Assembly (NCBI RefSeq): GCF_037975245.1
Contig: NC_092581.1
Coordinates: 13,793,303 to 13,857,302 of the forward strand
Length of the DNA stretch: 64,000 bases
Direction: 5' to 3'
From: Apostichopus japonicus
Lineage: Eukaryota; Echinodermata; Holothuroidea; Aspidochirotida; Stichopodidae
How positions within the stretch are numbered: the first letter of the stretch is position 1; every line of letters begins with the position of its first letter. The notes beneath the pieces are model-generated. The model had not been told where the DNA came from. It searched no databases and saw only the letters and a program-made list of their open reading frames with translations. Shown one piece after another: positions 45,001 to 56,400 of the stretch. A program made the translations under genes and the position numbers.

Positions 45001-47024
45001 GCGGATCCGTACAGGGTTCTGTGAATATCTTTGTGGGGTTCCAGAGGTGCCAGTAGAAATGTGGTTCATACAAGGCAAAGGGGTCAACTAACATTTTACT
45101 GACTTACATACGCTGTCAAGTTATACAGACAAGGAGTTTGAGAGTGACATCTCGTCAAATACAAAAACTGAACATTTTACTAACCTCTGCACCAACCATG
45201 GTGGGTTGAGGTCTTTAGTGGTGCTACCATTGTCTGTGGGCCTGTGAATTAATCCTCATCTTCCCTAGAGCCCAGTGGATTGAACAAAGCACCAGAACCT
45301 ATGTTTCCAACGGAAGTAACAATAAAAATTGTAAACGAAACATTTCTTTTTTTTTTCGAGACTAACCAAAAAAAGTCATCATTCCTATCTTCAGTAAAAT
45401 TTACTACGAGTTGTACAAGTATTTTGTCATATTCATTTCATCGCCATCAAGAATTTCGTTCAATCTCAAAGCGATCGCACTTTGTGGCACACAGAGAATT
45501 CTAACACTTTGTCTGAAGTCCTTAAGTGTACCCACTTCTAACATTTGTTGACATCAAAGAAATGTCATTCTGTATTTATTTCATTTTTTCCTTTTTTTTT
45601 GTCAGCACAGTGATTCATTATTAAATATTTGCATTCTATTGTAAGTGTATTATCATTTTTGGTTCAGTCAAGCCATCAGAATTTTTAAAAGTTCTCAGAA
45701 TTTTAAAAGTGTATTATAATGTTTGGTATAAAGCTGGTACGAATCCAGAATGTCCATCCAGAATGTTTAGTCAAGCCATCGGAATTTTAAATGATATGTA
45801 TCACTGGTGATTAAAGGTTGTTTCCAAAATTTGAAAAGAAAAATTCTGTTGGCAAATTTCTTGTATTTCTATGGTCCATATTGGTATATGGACGATATGG
45901 TATTTTTGAAGTAGAAAATTGCTCCAAATTTTGGTCTTTTGAGATTGTGAGACCAGGGTTGATATTTTGAGTCTGATCATTTGCAGTTGTTTTATGTCTA
46001 ACTTTGGGGTCCTCTTTTAAGATTTTTAGATGTTCAGAATTTTTCTCTTTTTTTGGCTAGAATATGTTTAATCACTATGATAAATAAGATGCTTCAAAGG
46101 TATGCAGGATAGGAGATGTAAGCTGTTTGAATACATCTAAATTCACTTTAATTTACCAACAAAATGTCAATATCTTGCATTTCCACCAAGATGTTTATAG
46201 ATTTAACTATGATTTGAGTTTTATAATCGACATCCCAAAAACATGTGACTCTTAATCACTGTTGTCTACGTGATCTTTATCACAGCACATTCAGAACCTA
46301 AATGTAATTTAAATTCTCACTGATGTCAAAGTAACATGCCAGCACATTGGCTGAAAGGCATGGTGCTTGGATGGTCTTTCTTCACGGATGAGTGACCAAG
46401 CAAAGAAAAAAGGGAAGGAGGTGGAAAAAATGGTCTCTGAAATGCCAAATCCAATTTTGCACTTTCGACAGTTTTATGAATTCAGTTTTCTGGAAAATTG
46501 TCACAGTCCAGTGGTTCTAAACTTGTGGTTTATAAATCAGTCAAGCAATATGTCTGTGGCTTTTAGCAGTATGTTGGTACTAGTGCTGGTCCTCTTCAGT
46601 GTATCAGAAGCCTCCAGTCTACAGTACAAGCTGATTAATACTGTAAGGGAACAAGCTTTTAATAGTCATTACTGAAACAGGTTTTAGACTAAAGGTGTGT
46701 AGTCTGCAGTTTTAGTTGTCAGATTTCCAGTGATTAAACATGACAAACTTCTTTTTTTACAAGTTGGCTGCAAGTAGTAAGCTGAAATCAAAATTATAAA
46801 AGAATGTGGACTTGGAAATATTTGCCTTCTAAGAATTCAGTGTGGCCATAGCAACCGTTCCCTATAGGAAATAGAAGCGTTAGTGTTTAAGGTTATATTC
46901 TACTGGTATTGTGTGTGTTCAATTGTTCTTGTGTCACGCGAGAAGGTTGCATAAAGTTCGGTCAAGAAGTGCAAAAGTTTGACGATTTTACTTTTCTTCT
47001 CTCGATAATCTAATCTCGTAACAG
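42050..47024. other. Intron to the exon 52 counterpart
   Basis: A 5.0-kb stretch, mostly AT-rich unique-looking DNA. An open frame at 46367-46675 starts with a lysine-rich stretch but lacks convincing splice sites. An X-box-like GTGGCCATAGCAAC lies at 46842-46855. Confidence 0.5.
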
Positions 47025-47142
47025 AAGTTACTTCAGGACTTGGCAGTGAAGCGACCTCAACTTGAAGATTTAGTGAAGCAAGCCGACAGACTTCAGGGTG
47101 AAGTCGGAGAGCCGGAGGACCAGAAAACACTGCAAGAGAAAG
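47025..47142 (+). CDS. DMD: Dystrophin-like exon (human exon 52 counterpart), spectrin repeat 20
   Basis: This 118-nt exon is exactly the human length, phase 0 to phase 1. The acceptor is TCTCGTAACAG and the donor AAAGGTGAGG. It reads KLLQDLAVKRPQLEDLVK, then QADRLQGEV and EPEDQKTLQEK. Human exon 52 has QDLEQRRPQLEELI at the same position, so the QDL...RPQLE.L core is conserved. The open frame that runs into the intron after it (GEEEEGS) is read-through and not coding. Loss of this exon would shift the frame, as it does in human. Confidence 0.95.
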
Positions 47143-48446
47143 GTGAGGAGGAGGAGGGCAGTATTGTATTTACAGCTAGATTTAAAGGGAAACTGTGCAG
47201 AAGTTGTTTTAATTCTCTCATAGTACAAGAGTTCCCCCATAGACAGCCATCAGGCCGAATGAGGCCATTGAAAGATTTCATTCCACCCTTCGAATAAAAT
47301 ACCGCCTAAATATTCTACTGATCAGGTATGCAAACCCTTAAGGTCCTAAGCTTGATCAACTTGCCAGCATACACTGCATATTGTTCAACCTAAGTATAAA
47401 GGCACAACCAACCTATTTCTCCTGTCCTCGTAGAAAATTCAGTGAGAAATCTTGTCATGGAACCACCACAACCTTCTTGAAAGTTCTTGAGGAAGACACC
47501 ACAATTTTCTCCCGTCAGACTTAATTTTTAATGTTTATCCACTCTTCCCTACATTCTAATAATTCTGTCCAAAATGTTTCTTCTTGAATTGATATCAAGC
47601 AGCCAAGGATACCAATCCATTGCCATATGTCCTTGACAAATTTCTAATTCATTTTAAATATGTTATCTCAGACTAGAGAAATATTACTTTCATACTCACT
47701 GATGTGTTGTGTTCCTGTCTGAGGGTGGTGACTTAATGGATCTTTTTGCTGAACTAAGTTGTTCAGCCGTTTCATTTGTAACCGTCCATCACAATACAGA
47801 CGATGCGTGCAGAATAATGTTAACACACATAACGATCAAAGCACATTTTGAAAGGATGTGAAAACGATCACGCTTGATATTTTACGCAGAGGTGTGCATC
47901 TGTGTCTGTGTGCAACAAGGGAGGTGCGGTGGCGGAGCGTCCATACAGTCAGGGGGGTCGGATGCCCCCCCGGGCGGACTCAAATGGACTGCTGGCGCCC
48001 TTTTCAGCTCTTTACAACGTTTTACTTATTCGCAATTATTGAATTTTTTATTGCGCTCTCATCTACCTATTGACATTTGTCACATTTTGTTGGTGTAATT
48101 TGGTGATGACACCTATTTATTCTTCATCTATCTGCAAATTAGCCAGGCCCGGAAAGGGTCATTTCCGGCAATCTAGGGAGTATCTTTCATAAAAAAAAAA
48201 TCTGTACGCTATGCGCCAACCTGTGGTGGCGCTCCGCTTAGATAGTGTCGAAAGCGCCCCTACAGACCATTCTCGCCCCTCCTGACCTATAACCCTAGCT
48301 CAGCCACTGGGGAGGTGGTACTGGAGAGCGAATCGGCGAGAGCAGGTAGAATCGTTCTAGATTTCAAAGACAATTTTGTCTTTATCAAGCAAACATAGGT
48401 CCTTGACGACAACTTTCGAACACATCCATCTTTGTTTCATTTACAG
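47143..48446. other. Intron 52/53 counterpart
   Basis: A 1.3-kb intron whose last third is the second copy of the hAT-like MITE (47927-48309). The first part is AT-rich with nothing recognised. Confidence 0.7.
47927..48309. mobile_element. hAT-like MITE, copy 2
   Basis: Ends CGGTGGCGGAGC and GCTCAGCCACTG are inverted repeats. Perfect 8-bp target duplications GGGAGGTG lie at 47919-47926 and 48310-48317. It is 383 bp and collinear with copy 1 at 25795-26155. The structured module occupies 48147-48246. It inserted 138 bp before the exon 53 acceptor. It has no coding capacity. Confidence 0.9.
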
Positions 48447-48658
48447 TCGACAAGATAAAGGAATTGTGGGATGCTGCTAAAGAGAAGGCCAGTTCTCGAA
48501 CTGAAGAATTACAGATCATGCTGAGCGACTCGCAGAAATTTCACGAACTGACGGAGGAGCTGATGATATGGCTGACGAAGATGGAAAAGGCTCTGGATGA
48601 GAATGAAGTCATCGGCACGGAGATTATCATCCTGCAGGGACAGCTCGAGACTCAAAAG
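48447..48658 (+). CDS. DMD: Dystrophin-like exon (human exon 53 counterpart), spectrin repeats 20/21
   Basis: This 212-nt exon is exactly the human length. The acceptor is TTTCATTTACAG and the donor AAAAGGTATC. Two bases complete the codon from exon 52 and it ends in phase 0. It reads VDKIKELWDAAKEKASS, then LQIMLSDSQKFHELTEEL, MIWLTKMEKAL and ILQGQLETQK. The helix C tryptophan of repeat 20 (ELWD; human NQWDEV) and the helix A tryptophan of repeat 21 (IWL; human QWLEAKEEA) are both present. The frame stays open for 350 nt into the intron, which makes a long ORF, but the similarity stops at the donor. Confidence 0.95.
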
Positions 48659-49295
48659 GTATCAGTTATATTTCAGTCGTCTCTTCTATCCTCTTACCCT
48701 GAAAATCAACCATACCAAGAATGTTCACGGTCCTTATTGTATAAGATTTCAACTAAGGCCGTCTTGTTCACATTAGAGAATAAAAAAGAGGGAACAGAAC
48801 CTTTCTTTCCCCCATTCAGGGAGGTTGTATCGCCGACCCAAAACTCATCCACCGTTGGAAAACGGGTGGTGGATTATCGACAAACTAAAGATCAAATTGT
48901 CACGATGATTGGTTACAAACATATTCAGCCAGTTTTATGTGATGCAGTACTCCTCCCTCCCTCTCTCAATCCCCCTTGCCTCCCCCCCCATCCCTCATTG
49001 ATACAGTGTGACTAGAGCAATTAAGCAATCACTCTTCAATCTTGATAGCCCCTCGTTTGTTCAAGATCCTACTGAGAAGGAAAGTCAGTGATTATGAGAT
49101 CTGATCCTTCTTTGAGCAATCAAGCTATAAAGTTGATCATCCCCCTAATACCACATCCCACTCTCAAATGTTAACAAAGGCTTTAGGGGGAGTGGGTGGG
49201 TGATCTACCAAGATTTGACTTCCCCATATTATTGCTGCTACAAATCCTATTGGAACTTCACTTAGTGGTATGTCTTTTTTTTTTTTATTACACAG
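48659..49295. other. Intron 53/54 counterpart
   Basis: A 637-bp intron, pyrimidine-rich near 48950-49005, ending in a T-run and ATTACACAG. Nothing else was seen. Confidence 0.8.
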
Positions 49296-49450
49296 GCCTA
49301 CATTGAGGAGATCGAGTCATGGAAGCCCAAGATGACAGAAGTACAGAATTCTGGAGAGAAACTCTCCAAGGACTTTACTTTGGATGATGCTGGACGCATC
49401 GAGCAGGTCATGGAGAGCTTGATGTTGAGATGGACTAATGTATGCAGCAG
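49296..49450 (+). CDS. DMD: Dystrophin-like exon (human exon 54 counterpart), spectrin repeat 21
   Basis: This 155-nt exon is exactly the human length, phase 0 to phase 2. The acceptor is TTTTTTATTACACAG and the donor CAGGTAAG. It reads AYIEEIESWKPKMTEV, then SGEKLSKDFTLDDAGRIEQV and LMLRWTNVCSR. Human has RQWQTNVDVAN, KLLRDYSADDTRKV and NINASWRSIHKR in the same places, so both tryptophans and the K-L..D....DD...V core are conserved. No open frame of this exon reaches 60 codons starting from a methionine, so a simple ORF scan misses it. Confidence 0.95.
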
Positions 49451-50670
49451 GTAAGATGAGGACCTCAAAGGAGATTTGGGGAGGGGAGGGAAGGGGGGTG
49501 AGGGGAGTTAAAATGGAAGGTTAGTGTTATTGGAGTAGTTGAGAAGGCTTCATATAGTAGCATTGTTTGACGGGAAAGGCTTACTGGGGGGAGTGATTAG
49601 GCCTTATCTTCCTCCCACGGTTCTAGGGTTATACAACCAGTATGTCATAGATCATTCTTGTTGACAAGTTTTAACTAAAGAATAGGAGAAGGACAAGGAC
49701 TGACTATGACTTACCCCTCCCATCCCTTACCCCCCCTTCTTGACTCTTCCGTCCCCCATAATCTAATATGGGTGTAATAGTATTTACATTAAATGGGACA
49801 TTTCTAACATATCTTTATATACATTCTTCCTAACCAATGTATAAATAATAAGCCATTTATATGTCTATTTTTAACTCCTGAATTTACAATTACCTCTTGC
49901 TAAATCAAATATCTTTTCTGAAGTAAAACAAAACCTATGATAGCTCAATGGGGGTACCTTTAGTATCAAACCGATGCTTAACCTTGCCAAAAGGTATGGA
50001 TGCTTTATTGTAAAGCCTGAAAAGTGAGGCTAAGAAAAAAGAGAATTTGAGATGCTGAGGTCTAAAGAGAGGATTGTGTGAACCTCATGTCTCTGTCTTA
50101 CCAAAATCCAAATAATTTTGTTTGTATTTAATTTTATTAAGTGAATGAACAATGGAAAGCTAACTGCAAACTTATTTAAGAATCTTGAAAAGAGCAGCGA
50201 AATTGTCTGACTTGAACAGGATTGAACCTATGACTTCAGAATTATGAGGCCTTTTACCTCACCAACTGATATCTCCACCCCCTTAGTTCATGGCTATCCC
50301 CCATATATAACAATCTCTTTGCTCGCAGTGCCAATCAGAAGCCAATTTAATTCGTAAAAGACGGATCAGTGAGAAGCAGGTGACCTTTATTGACCTCCCT
50401 CCTCCTGTAATAAGTGGATAATATTCCAAATGCTTTTTTGTATTTTTGAAGTTGTCCTTTTCTCTTCTTGGCAACAACTTCCTGCTCTCTTTGTACACTG
50501 AAAATGAGATCAATCAAACCCTTCGCAAAAGTGAATTAGAACATTTCTCACAGAGTATTCTCGTTCTCGACCGTGTCTGCATGAGCTAAGGTATTAACTG
50601 GTCTTCGTCTACCTTGATTATGTGGAAGGAACTCTTTTAATTCATCTTTTCCTGTTTTGTTGTTCCTTAG
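49451..50670. other. Intron 54/55 counterpart
   Basis: A 1.2-kb intron with a G-rich patch just after the donor (49480-49510) and a tRNA-like SINE at 50190-50284. Confidence 0.7.
50190..50284 (-). mobile_element. tRNA-derived SINE fragment, minus strand
   Basis: On the - strand it reads GGTGGAGATATCAGTTGG, then CCTCATAATTCTGAAGTC (tRNA-Met-like anticodon arm), then the B box GGTTCAATCCTG and a TCAAGTCAGAC tail. The tail resembles that of the element at 51482-51600, so the two look like one family. Confidence 0.65.
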
Positions 50671-50860
50671 ATCGAATGTTAGACTACATGAGTTAGAGTG
50701 TGCACTGAATTCACTCCAGGACATCGACAAACAGGTCCACGAGTTTCTGTTGTGGCTCGGAAAAGTGGAATCGCCGATTAAATCTTTGGAGAGGAAGACC
50801 CAAACGGAGGAATCTCGTCAGGATCGGGAAAAAGTCAAGGAGTGGCAGGGACAACACCAG
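50671..50860 (+). CDS. DMD: Dystrophin-like exon (human exon 55 counterpart), spectrin repeats 21/22
   Basis: This 190-nt exon is exactly the human length. The acceptor is TTTTGTTGTTCCTTAG and the donor CAGGTAAGG. The first base completes the arginine codon from exon 54 and it ends in phase 0. It reads SNVRLHELECALNSLQD, then IDKQVHEFLLWLGKVESPI and REKVKEWQGQHQ. Human has LDLEKFLAWLTEAE and KELMKQWQ at the same positions, so the repeat 22 helix A tryptophan and the start of helix B are conserved. The exon 56 counterpart was not found in the remaining 13 kb, so the following intron is long. Confidence 0.95.
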
Positions 50861-51481
50861 GTAAGGGATTCATTTTTTGCTGAATCTTTTTTTTCTTTTT
50901 CCGTCCTTTCATCTCTGTAGCTCATGATTCACCTTTGACCTTTAAAGTCATAGACAGATCAATGGAAGAGTTTTAATGTTACTGCAGAAATACTCCTTTG
51001 AAAGAGTCTGCAGTCATGGTAGTTGTTGTGAGGCCAAGTTAGAACTGTCATGCAAAACCATCATGGCTCTCCCACTATCTCTCTCTCTCTTTTCCTACAA
51101 TTTGATTGGTCCACCCATTCTCAAAGAAATTCAAGTTTCAGCTCACCGCCTCCCTCCACCTCCCTCCCTCCCTCCACTTCCTTCCTTTCCCATCCTCCAT
51201 GAAGGTAAAATATGAGCGATAAGTGTTTCACCTAGGGAGCCTCGAAAAATCGAAACTTCAATCTCAATGAAACACTTATGGCAGAAAGCCTCCTTTCTGT
51301 TCCTACTTGACCTCAGTTTTTGTTCATCACCCATATCTCAGAGGTCAATTTTAATTTGTCAGAAGCAGCTCATTAGCTGCTTCCTGCACTGTAAGACCCC
51401 AAAGAGACTGGTCTAGCATGTCTTAAAAGTTAATACATAAGTTATTGAACAATAGACTGGGATATTTAAAACAAAACGAAA
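50861..51481. other. Start of the long intron after the exon 55 counterpart
   Basis: There is a pyrimidine-rich patch (CTCCCTCC repeats) at 51150-51195. No gene was seen. Confidence 0.5.
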
Positions 51482-51600
51482 AATGTGGAGAGGAGCAAAG
51501 AAAGCTTTGACTAGAACAGGATTCAAACCGTTGACCTGCGGGTTTCAAGCCCTGACCTTTGTCAACAGAGCTATGCATCGCTTAGTTGGTAGGGATCCCT
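51482..51600 (-). mobile_element. tRNA-derived SINE, minus strand
   Basis: On the - strand it reads TACCAACTAAGCGATGCATA and GCTTGAAACCCGCAGGTC, then the B box GGTTTGAATCCTG and a tail TCTAGTCAAAGCTTTCTTTG. It lies directly before a LINE fragment. Confidence 0.6.
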
Positions 51601-51629
51601 GCGTACCCATTTCTTTGCCAGTTGGAGGA

Positions 51630-52970
51630 GGGGTTCTCGAACTTTCAAAGGCATTTCACACCCTCCACCATCAAATTTTGTTCGATAAGCTAGAACACAA
51701 TGGCTTTCGTAGGGTTGCTGTTAACTGGTTTAATAGCTATTTTTCAGACAGATTACAGTCTGTCAACGTTAATGAAACCATTTCTGCTTCCAAACATACC
51801 GAATGTGATGTTCCTCAAGGTTCTATTCTCAGCCCACGTTTATTTATTATTTATGTCAACGACATCATTAGTGCTAGCAACTAAATTCATGTGATATTAT
51901 GTGCGGATGATACTAACCTGACCTATCCTGACCCTGATGTCACTTCTCTCGTAGAGGCTGTTCAGTCAGAATTTGTTAAAATTCACATCGGTTTTGTGTA
52001 AATAAGCTTTCAGAAAATGTTAAGAAAACAACGTCGGTGCTGTTCAGATCCCATTTTAAGCTAGTAGACTTGATTATTCATAGTATCCACCTATGTGGTG
52101 CAAAAATATTGTTATCTGATGCCTTCGAGGTTCTTGCCAAACGTCTCTCTTGGAAAGATCACATGCATCATATCTCCATTAAAATTTCAAAGGTTGTTGG
52201 AATTATAAATCGCCTTCGCTACCTAGGAATATTCTTATTTTGCTTTAAAACACTCTTATTTTCCAATATGTTTTGTATTGTAATATTATTTGGGGCAGTA
52301 CATATGCTTCTAGAATTCAACCTATCTTTTTCTTCTAAAACAGGGCCATTCATTCTGTTTTTAATATAGATTATATGCATCATCCAACTCCACTTCTTTG
52401 TAAAAAATGAACACCCTTTCAGTTTATGATATAAATTCTTACCACATTGGTAGTTTTTATTTACAACTGGCTACAAGCTACTCTTATTTCCATGTTTAAT
52501 AGTTTCTTTAATGTAAGTAATGACATGCATTCGTATCTTATAAGTGCATGTTATCATTTCTCAATTCCAAGTTTAGACGCACTTCCCCGCAACACAGCAT
52601 CCGAATCTAAGGACCTAAACTCTGGAATTCACTCTTATAATGTCTATTAAATGTCTCTCAAATATTACTATTAAAAGTGCTCATAAACATCTTATTACCA
52701 AACAACTGTGACTTATAGTTTCTTGGTCATGTTTTAGCTTTTTATCACCATTAGGTAGCTGTGACCCCTTTCTTTGTGTTTTTTCACTCTCTCTTGTATT
52801 ATTGTCTCATATTTAGATGTAGAGGGCGGTGTTTATAAGCTACTCCAAGCTTCTTGTGGGCACTCCCTCTGTCTCTTTCTCTCTATAAACTTAACATGGT
52901 CTGTGTCTTATTATGTTGTTTATTTCAAAAGTGAACTGAATATAGAAGTTCTATGGATCTGACTTAATAT
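51630..52970 (+). mobile_element. Decayed non-LTR retrotransposon (LINE), 3' part
   Basis: The fragment enters in the middle of the reverse transcriptase and runs to the end of ORF2 plus a likely 3' UTR. Its 5' end is truncated. The similarity changes frame several times and contains stops. The layout fits the CR1/Jockey group of LINEs. I could not define its target duplication. Confidence 0.7.
51636..52715 (+). pseudogene. LINE reverse transcriptase pseudogene
   Basis: Motifs in order: LSKAFHTLHHQILFDKLEH (RT domain 3-4 region), WFNSYFSDRLQSV, DVPQGSILSPRLFIIYVNDI (the usual VPQGSILGP core with one change), CADDTNLTYPDPDV (the catalytic YADD box with Y replaced by C), then LSWKDHMHHISIKISKVVGI and a C-terminal region ending near HLITKQL before a stop. 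Frames change near 51885, 52010, 52210 and later. Because of the truncation and frameshifts it cannot make an active enzyme. Confidence 0.8.
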
Positions 52971-53069
52971 GACTATTAGGCTAGCTGGTTACATTGTCAT
53001 AAACCATCTTTGGACTCTTGTACTCATGAAGACATAATGCATTCTTGATATAAATGGTCACAACAGATT

Positions 53070-53490
53070 TTTGAAGGTGTGGAGAACAAGCATCTCTCGA
53101 CAGTCCATGATCAAGACCAGTTTTATCACACACACACACAAAAAAAAACCCCTTTTTTCCAATGTTTAAAAATCTCTCAAATTTCATCTCTGCAGAGGAG
53201 TGAAATGTTAAAGATGTTGTTTTTCCCCATTCTTTTCAAGCATTTGAACAGGTTAAATGCAAGTTTACAGTAATGGCCTGTAGGTGTGGGGAGCAAGCAT
53301 ATCTCGACAGTCCATGCTCAAGACCAGTTTTATCACACACACAAAAACAAAACAAAAAAACTGCCTTTTTTTCCAAAGTTTGAAAATCTCTCAAATTTCA
53401 TCTCTGCAGAAGAGTGAAATGTTAAAGATGTTGTTTTTCCACCATTGTTTTCAATCAATTGAACAGGTTAAATGCAAGTTTACAGTATTC
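53070..53490. repeat. Two-copy tandem duplication, about 210-bp period
   Basis: AGGTGTGGAGAACAAGCAT at 53077 and AGGTGTGGGGAGCAAGCAT at 53283 start the copies. Both continue with CTCGACAGTCCATG, AAGACCAGTTTTATCACACAC, an A-run, AATCTCTCAAATTTCATCTC, AGTGAAATGTTAAAGATG and GTTAAATGCAAGTTTACAGT. Copies are about 90% identical by eye. Confidence 0.9.
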
Positions 53491-56400
53491 CTGTTGTTGT
53501 GATTAAAAATTTGATAAGTGGTAGGTGAAGAAATATTAGAAATTGCCCTTGGCCAATTGAATAAGTTTCAACGTTTGTAAACAAAGACTTCAATTGTTTT
53601 AAAGGTAAAACCTGCCCTCAGTCTACAAATTTTTGTCCCTGTTTACAGAAATTTGTAGGAGTTTTTAAAAATGTTCATTTAGTTATTGTATGACTTTTCT
53701 GCTCGGTTTAACCTCTTTAACATATCAAAGATTAGGCAGTCACATGAGATCCCGGTTTGATATAAGTTAACTTACAGCTGACCCTGCGTGACCTTAACCC
53801 TGGAAGCTGTTTGGATAAGCTGGGGAAAGTATTTCGCAGGGAATTGCAGGCATCTCAAAGGAATTCAATCGACCTTTGATATGGTAGAGGCCAAATGCCA
53901 TCTATTTGAATAGTCTCTCCCAGGCTTTCCAGTGGTGTTGTGTTATTTATTAAAAGTGTGAGGAAAATTCCATGCAGGGATACACACTAAACAGTGTGTA
54001 AGAAAGCTTTGATGTATATATATATCTTAATAAAATATTTCTTATGATTGAAAACACCTGAAACAATTTCCTTTAAATGTGATTCATTTGATAGACTTTA
54101 AATATTTTATTTTATAATGGAAGGTATCTGAATTTATCACATGTGTGTTGGACCTGGACAGGGTTGAATGTGGCCTCTTTTAATATTACAATTCATATTA
54201 CTAATTGAAAAGAATGTTTGATGAAAGTTGAGCCATGTGTATTGTGTGAGAGATATTAAAGAAATAAATAGGAAGGATATGTGTTTGTGTGTGTGTGTGG
54301 GGGGGGGGGGGGGGGTTACTGGGAAAGGAAGTGGGAGTTAGAAAAGAGGAAATAGGAAGTGGATAAAACTTTTTGAGGGGGAGCAAAGATTGTCGAGGGT
54401 AAAGAGGTGAAACAGCTAGAGCAGGTGGTATCATTTATATTGCTTCAAAGAGATTTAAAAATCCATCAGTACAGTTGTAATGTGTATTGGGTGTGTAACT
54501 CTGCCTGCATTCTTACCAAGCCATATATATATGATTACATTTAGTTACATACCCTTCAGTATAGGGGATATATTCCAATGGGGGGGGGTCAGCGCAAAAA
54601 ATATTATGTGTCCCTCAAATTTTGATTGAATGCTTTGCATCAATTTGCAAGCGGTTGAAGTCTATGTTTAAAGTAACTTCCATCTTTTCTGGGACAATTT
54701 CCTACGGACTAGCAGTAACAAATCTTGCATTTCAAGTACATTATCTTTACTTTAACTCTGTCAACATTAGTACTTAGCAAATATTGAACTCCAGAATGTA
54801 AAACGTTGTAGTTTGCAAACAGAGTGGGGTTTGTTATTTTCTGAATGCAAAGTACACAGCCTATTTGTCCTCCAAGTGTCCTATTGTCCTCCAAGTGTCC
54901 TGTCAATCAGTTATCCATATATATTAAGGGCCAACTTCTCTGTTCCATAAATCACTTTTTTTTAGCCCCAAAGGTTCCACTTTTGACACTTATTTGTTTA
55001 AACAAATCCAAGAGATATTTATGAAAAGAAAAAAAAAGAACTTGATTTTAGCCAGAGTAGCTCTGTCTGTTTACATTAGTGATGGCATTTATGGTGTCCC
55101 ATAGATTGATAATTGTCTGCCTGTCAGCTGTGGTTCCATACATTTACACAAACACACACATACAGAAAAAAGCATCTTGTACTTGGCCTGGCTTCCCTGG
55201 GTGCTTTAAGGTCAATTAGATATTAGACTACTACATGCACTGCACAGGCATTTAATGGTTGTATAAACTACAGTGAACTTGTACGATGGCTGCGCTGAAT
55301 ATTTTGACGTGACAGATGGTAAAATTATTGATATGCTGGATGGCAAGTTGACAAAAAAAAAAAAAAAATGATGATTATATTCGGTATGTATGGGGTAATA
55401 GCATGGCACTCTGTTATCTGCTGGTGAGGTATATATACTAGTATTGGTTCTTTAGTTTAGTGTGGAATACCAGACTTGCTCAACTTGGGGACATAAATAT
55501 TGTCAGACAGAATCATTCTAACTGCTTGGCTGTGTAGGAGTAAGATAGGGACTCATAGTATAGTATGCTACTGACTGTGGAAGTCTGGATTTGTTATATC
55601 ACTGTGCCTCCCCAGTGTGGTATGTATGCATGTACTGTAGTTAAATTTTATAGTGATCATGATTTTGGCATTTTGTCACAACATTATGTCTCTGTGTGGT
55701 GTTCGGTAACAGTGCATTGTATTGTATTTTCTAATGGGCGTTTCATCGTTGAAAAAAGTTGGTACAATCCTGAGAAGGTATATATTTGAATTAAATGATT
55801 TGAGACAGCATTTCATTCTGTGCATACTGGCATTTCGCAAAATTAATAGTACACTTTAACAATATTGGGGGGGGCAGGGGGGAGACACGGTGTAAAGCAC
55901 TAGGAAATAAGACAATATTTTTGTCTCTTAGCATATCCTTCTTCACCCCTAGTTCACTTCCCTGCCCTCCCTCTCTCCTCCCTTCTCATCTCCCACCCTC
56001 CCATGTCCTTCCCTCCTTCGCCCTCCCGCTTTCCCTCCCACCTTCCTTTCCATCCCCACCCCAAACTTTCCAATGATTTGCATTAACAGTATGATAGTCA
56101 GAAATTATGTAGCAAGGTCCTGGGTACTCAGTCAGTCATTAGCATTATGTAGCAACGTCCTGTTTACTCAGTAAAGGCATGATCATCATCTCAAAAGGGA
56201 GGGAGGGTACAGGGATAGAGGACAGAAGGGGAGGGGTCATATAGGGATGGGAGGAGACCTAAACTTTCACCAGTTTCTCTCTATCCAATATCTATTTTTA
56301 ATAGACTGTCCCAAATGGTAAAGTTTGCACATACATATTGGTTGGGAGGTCATCTTGGCAGGTTGGGGGAGAGGGAGAGGGAGGGGAACATGACGGTGGG

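Noticed and set aside
46367-46675. A 102-codon open frame with a lysine-rich start before the exon 52 counterpart
   Set aside because: There is no convincing acceptor, the candidate donor (ATGGTCTCT) is weak, and the rest of the frame has no similarity that I recognise.
48659-49015. Continuation of the exon 53 open frame for about 119 codons
   Set aside because: Similarity to dystrophin stops exactly at the donor AAGGTATC, and the next exon resumes it.
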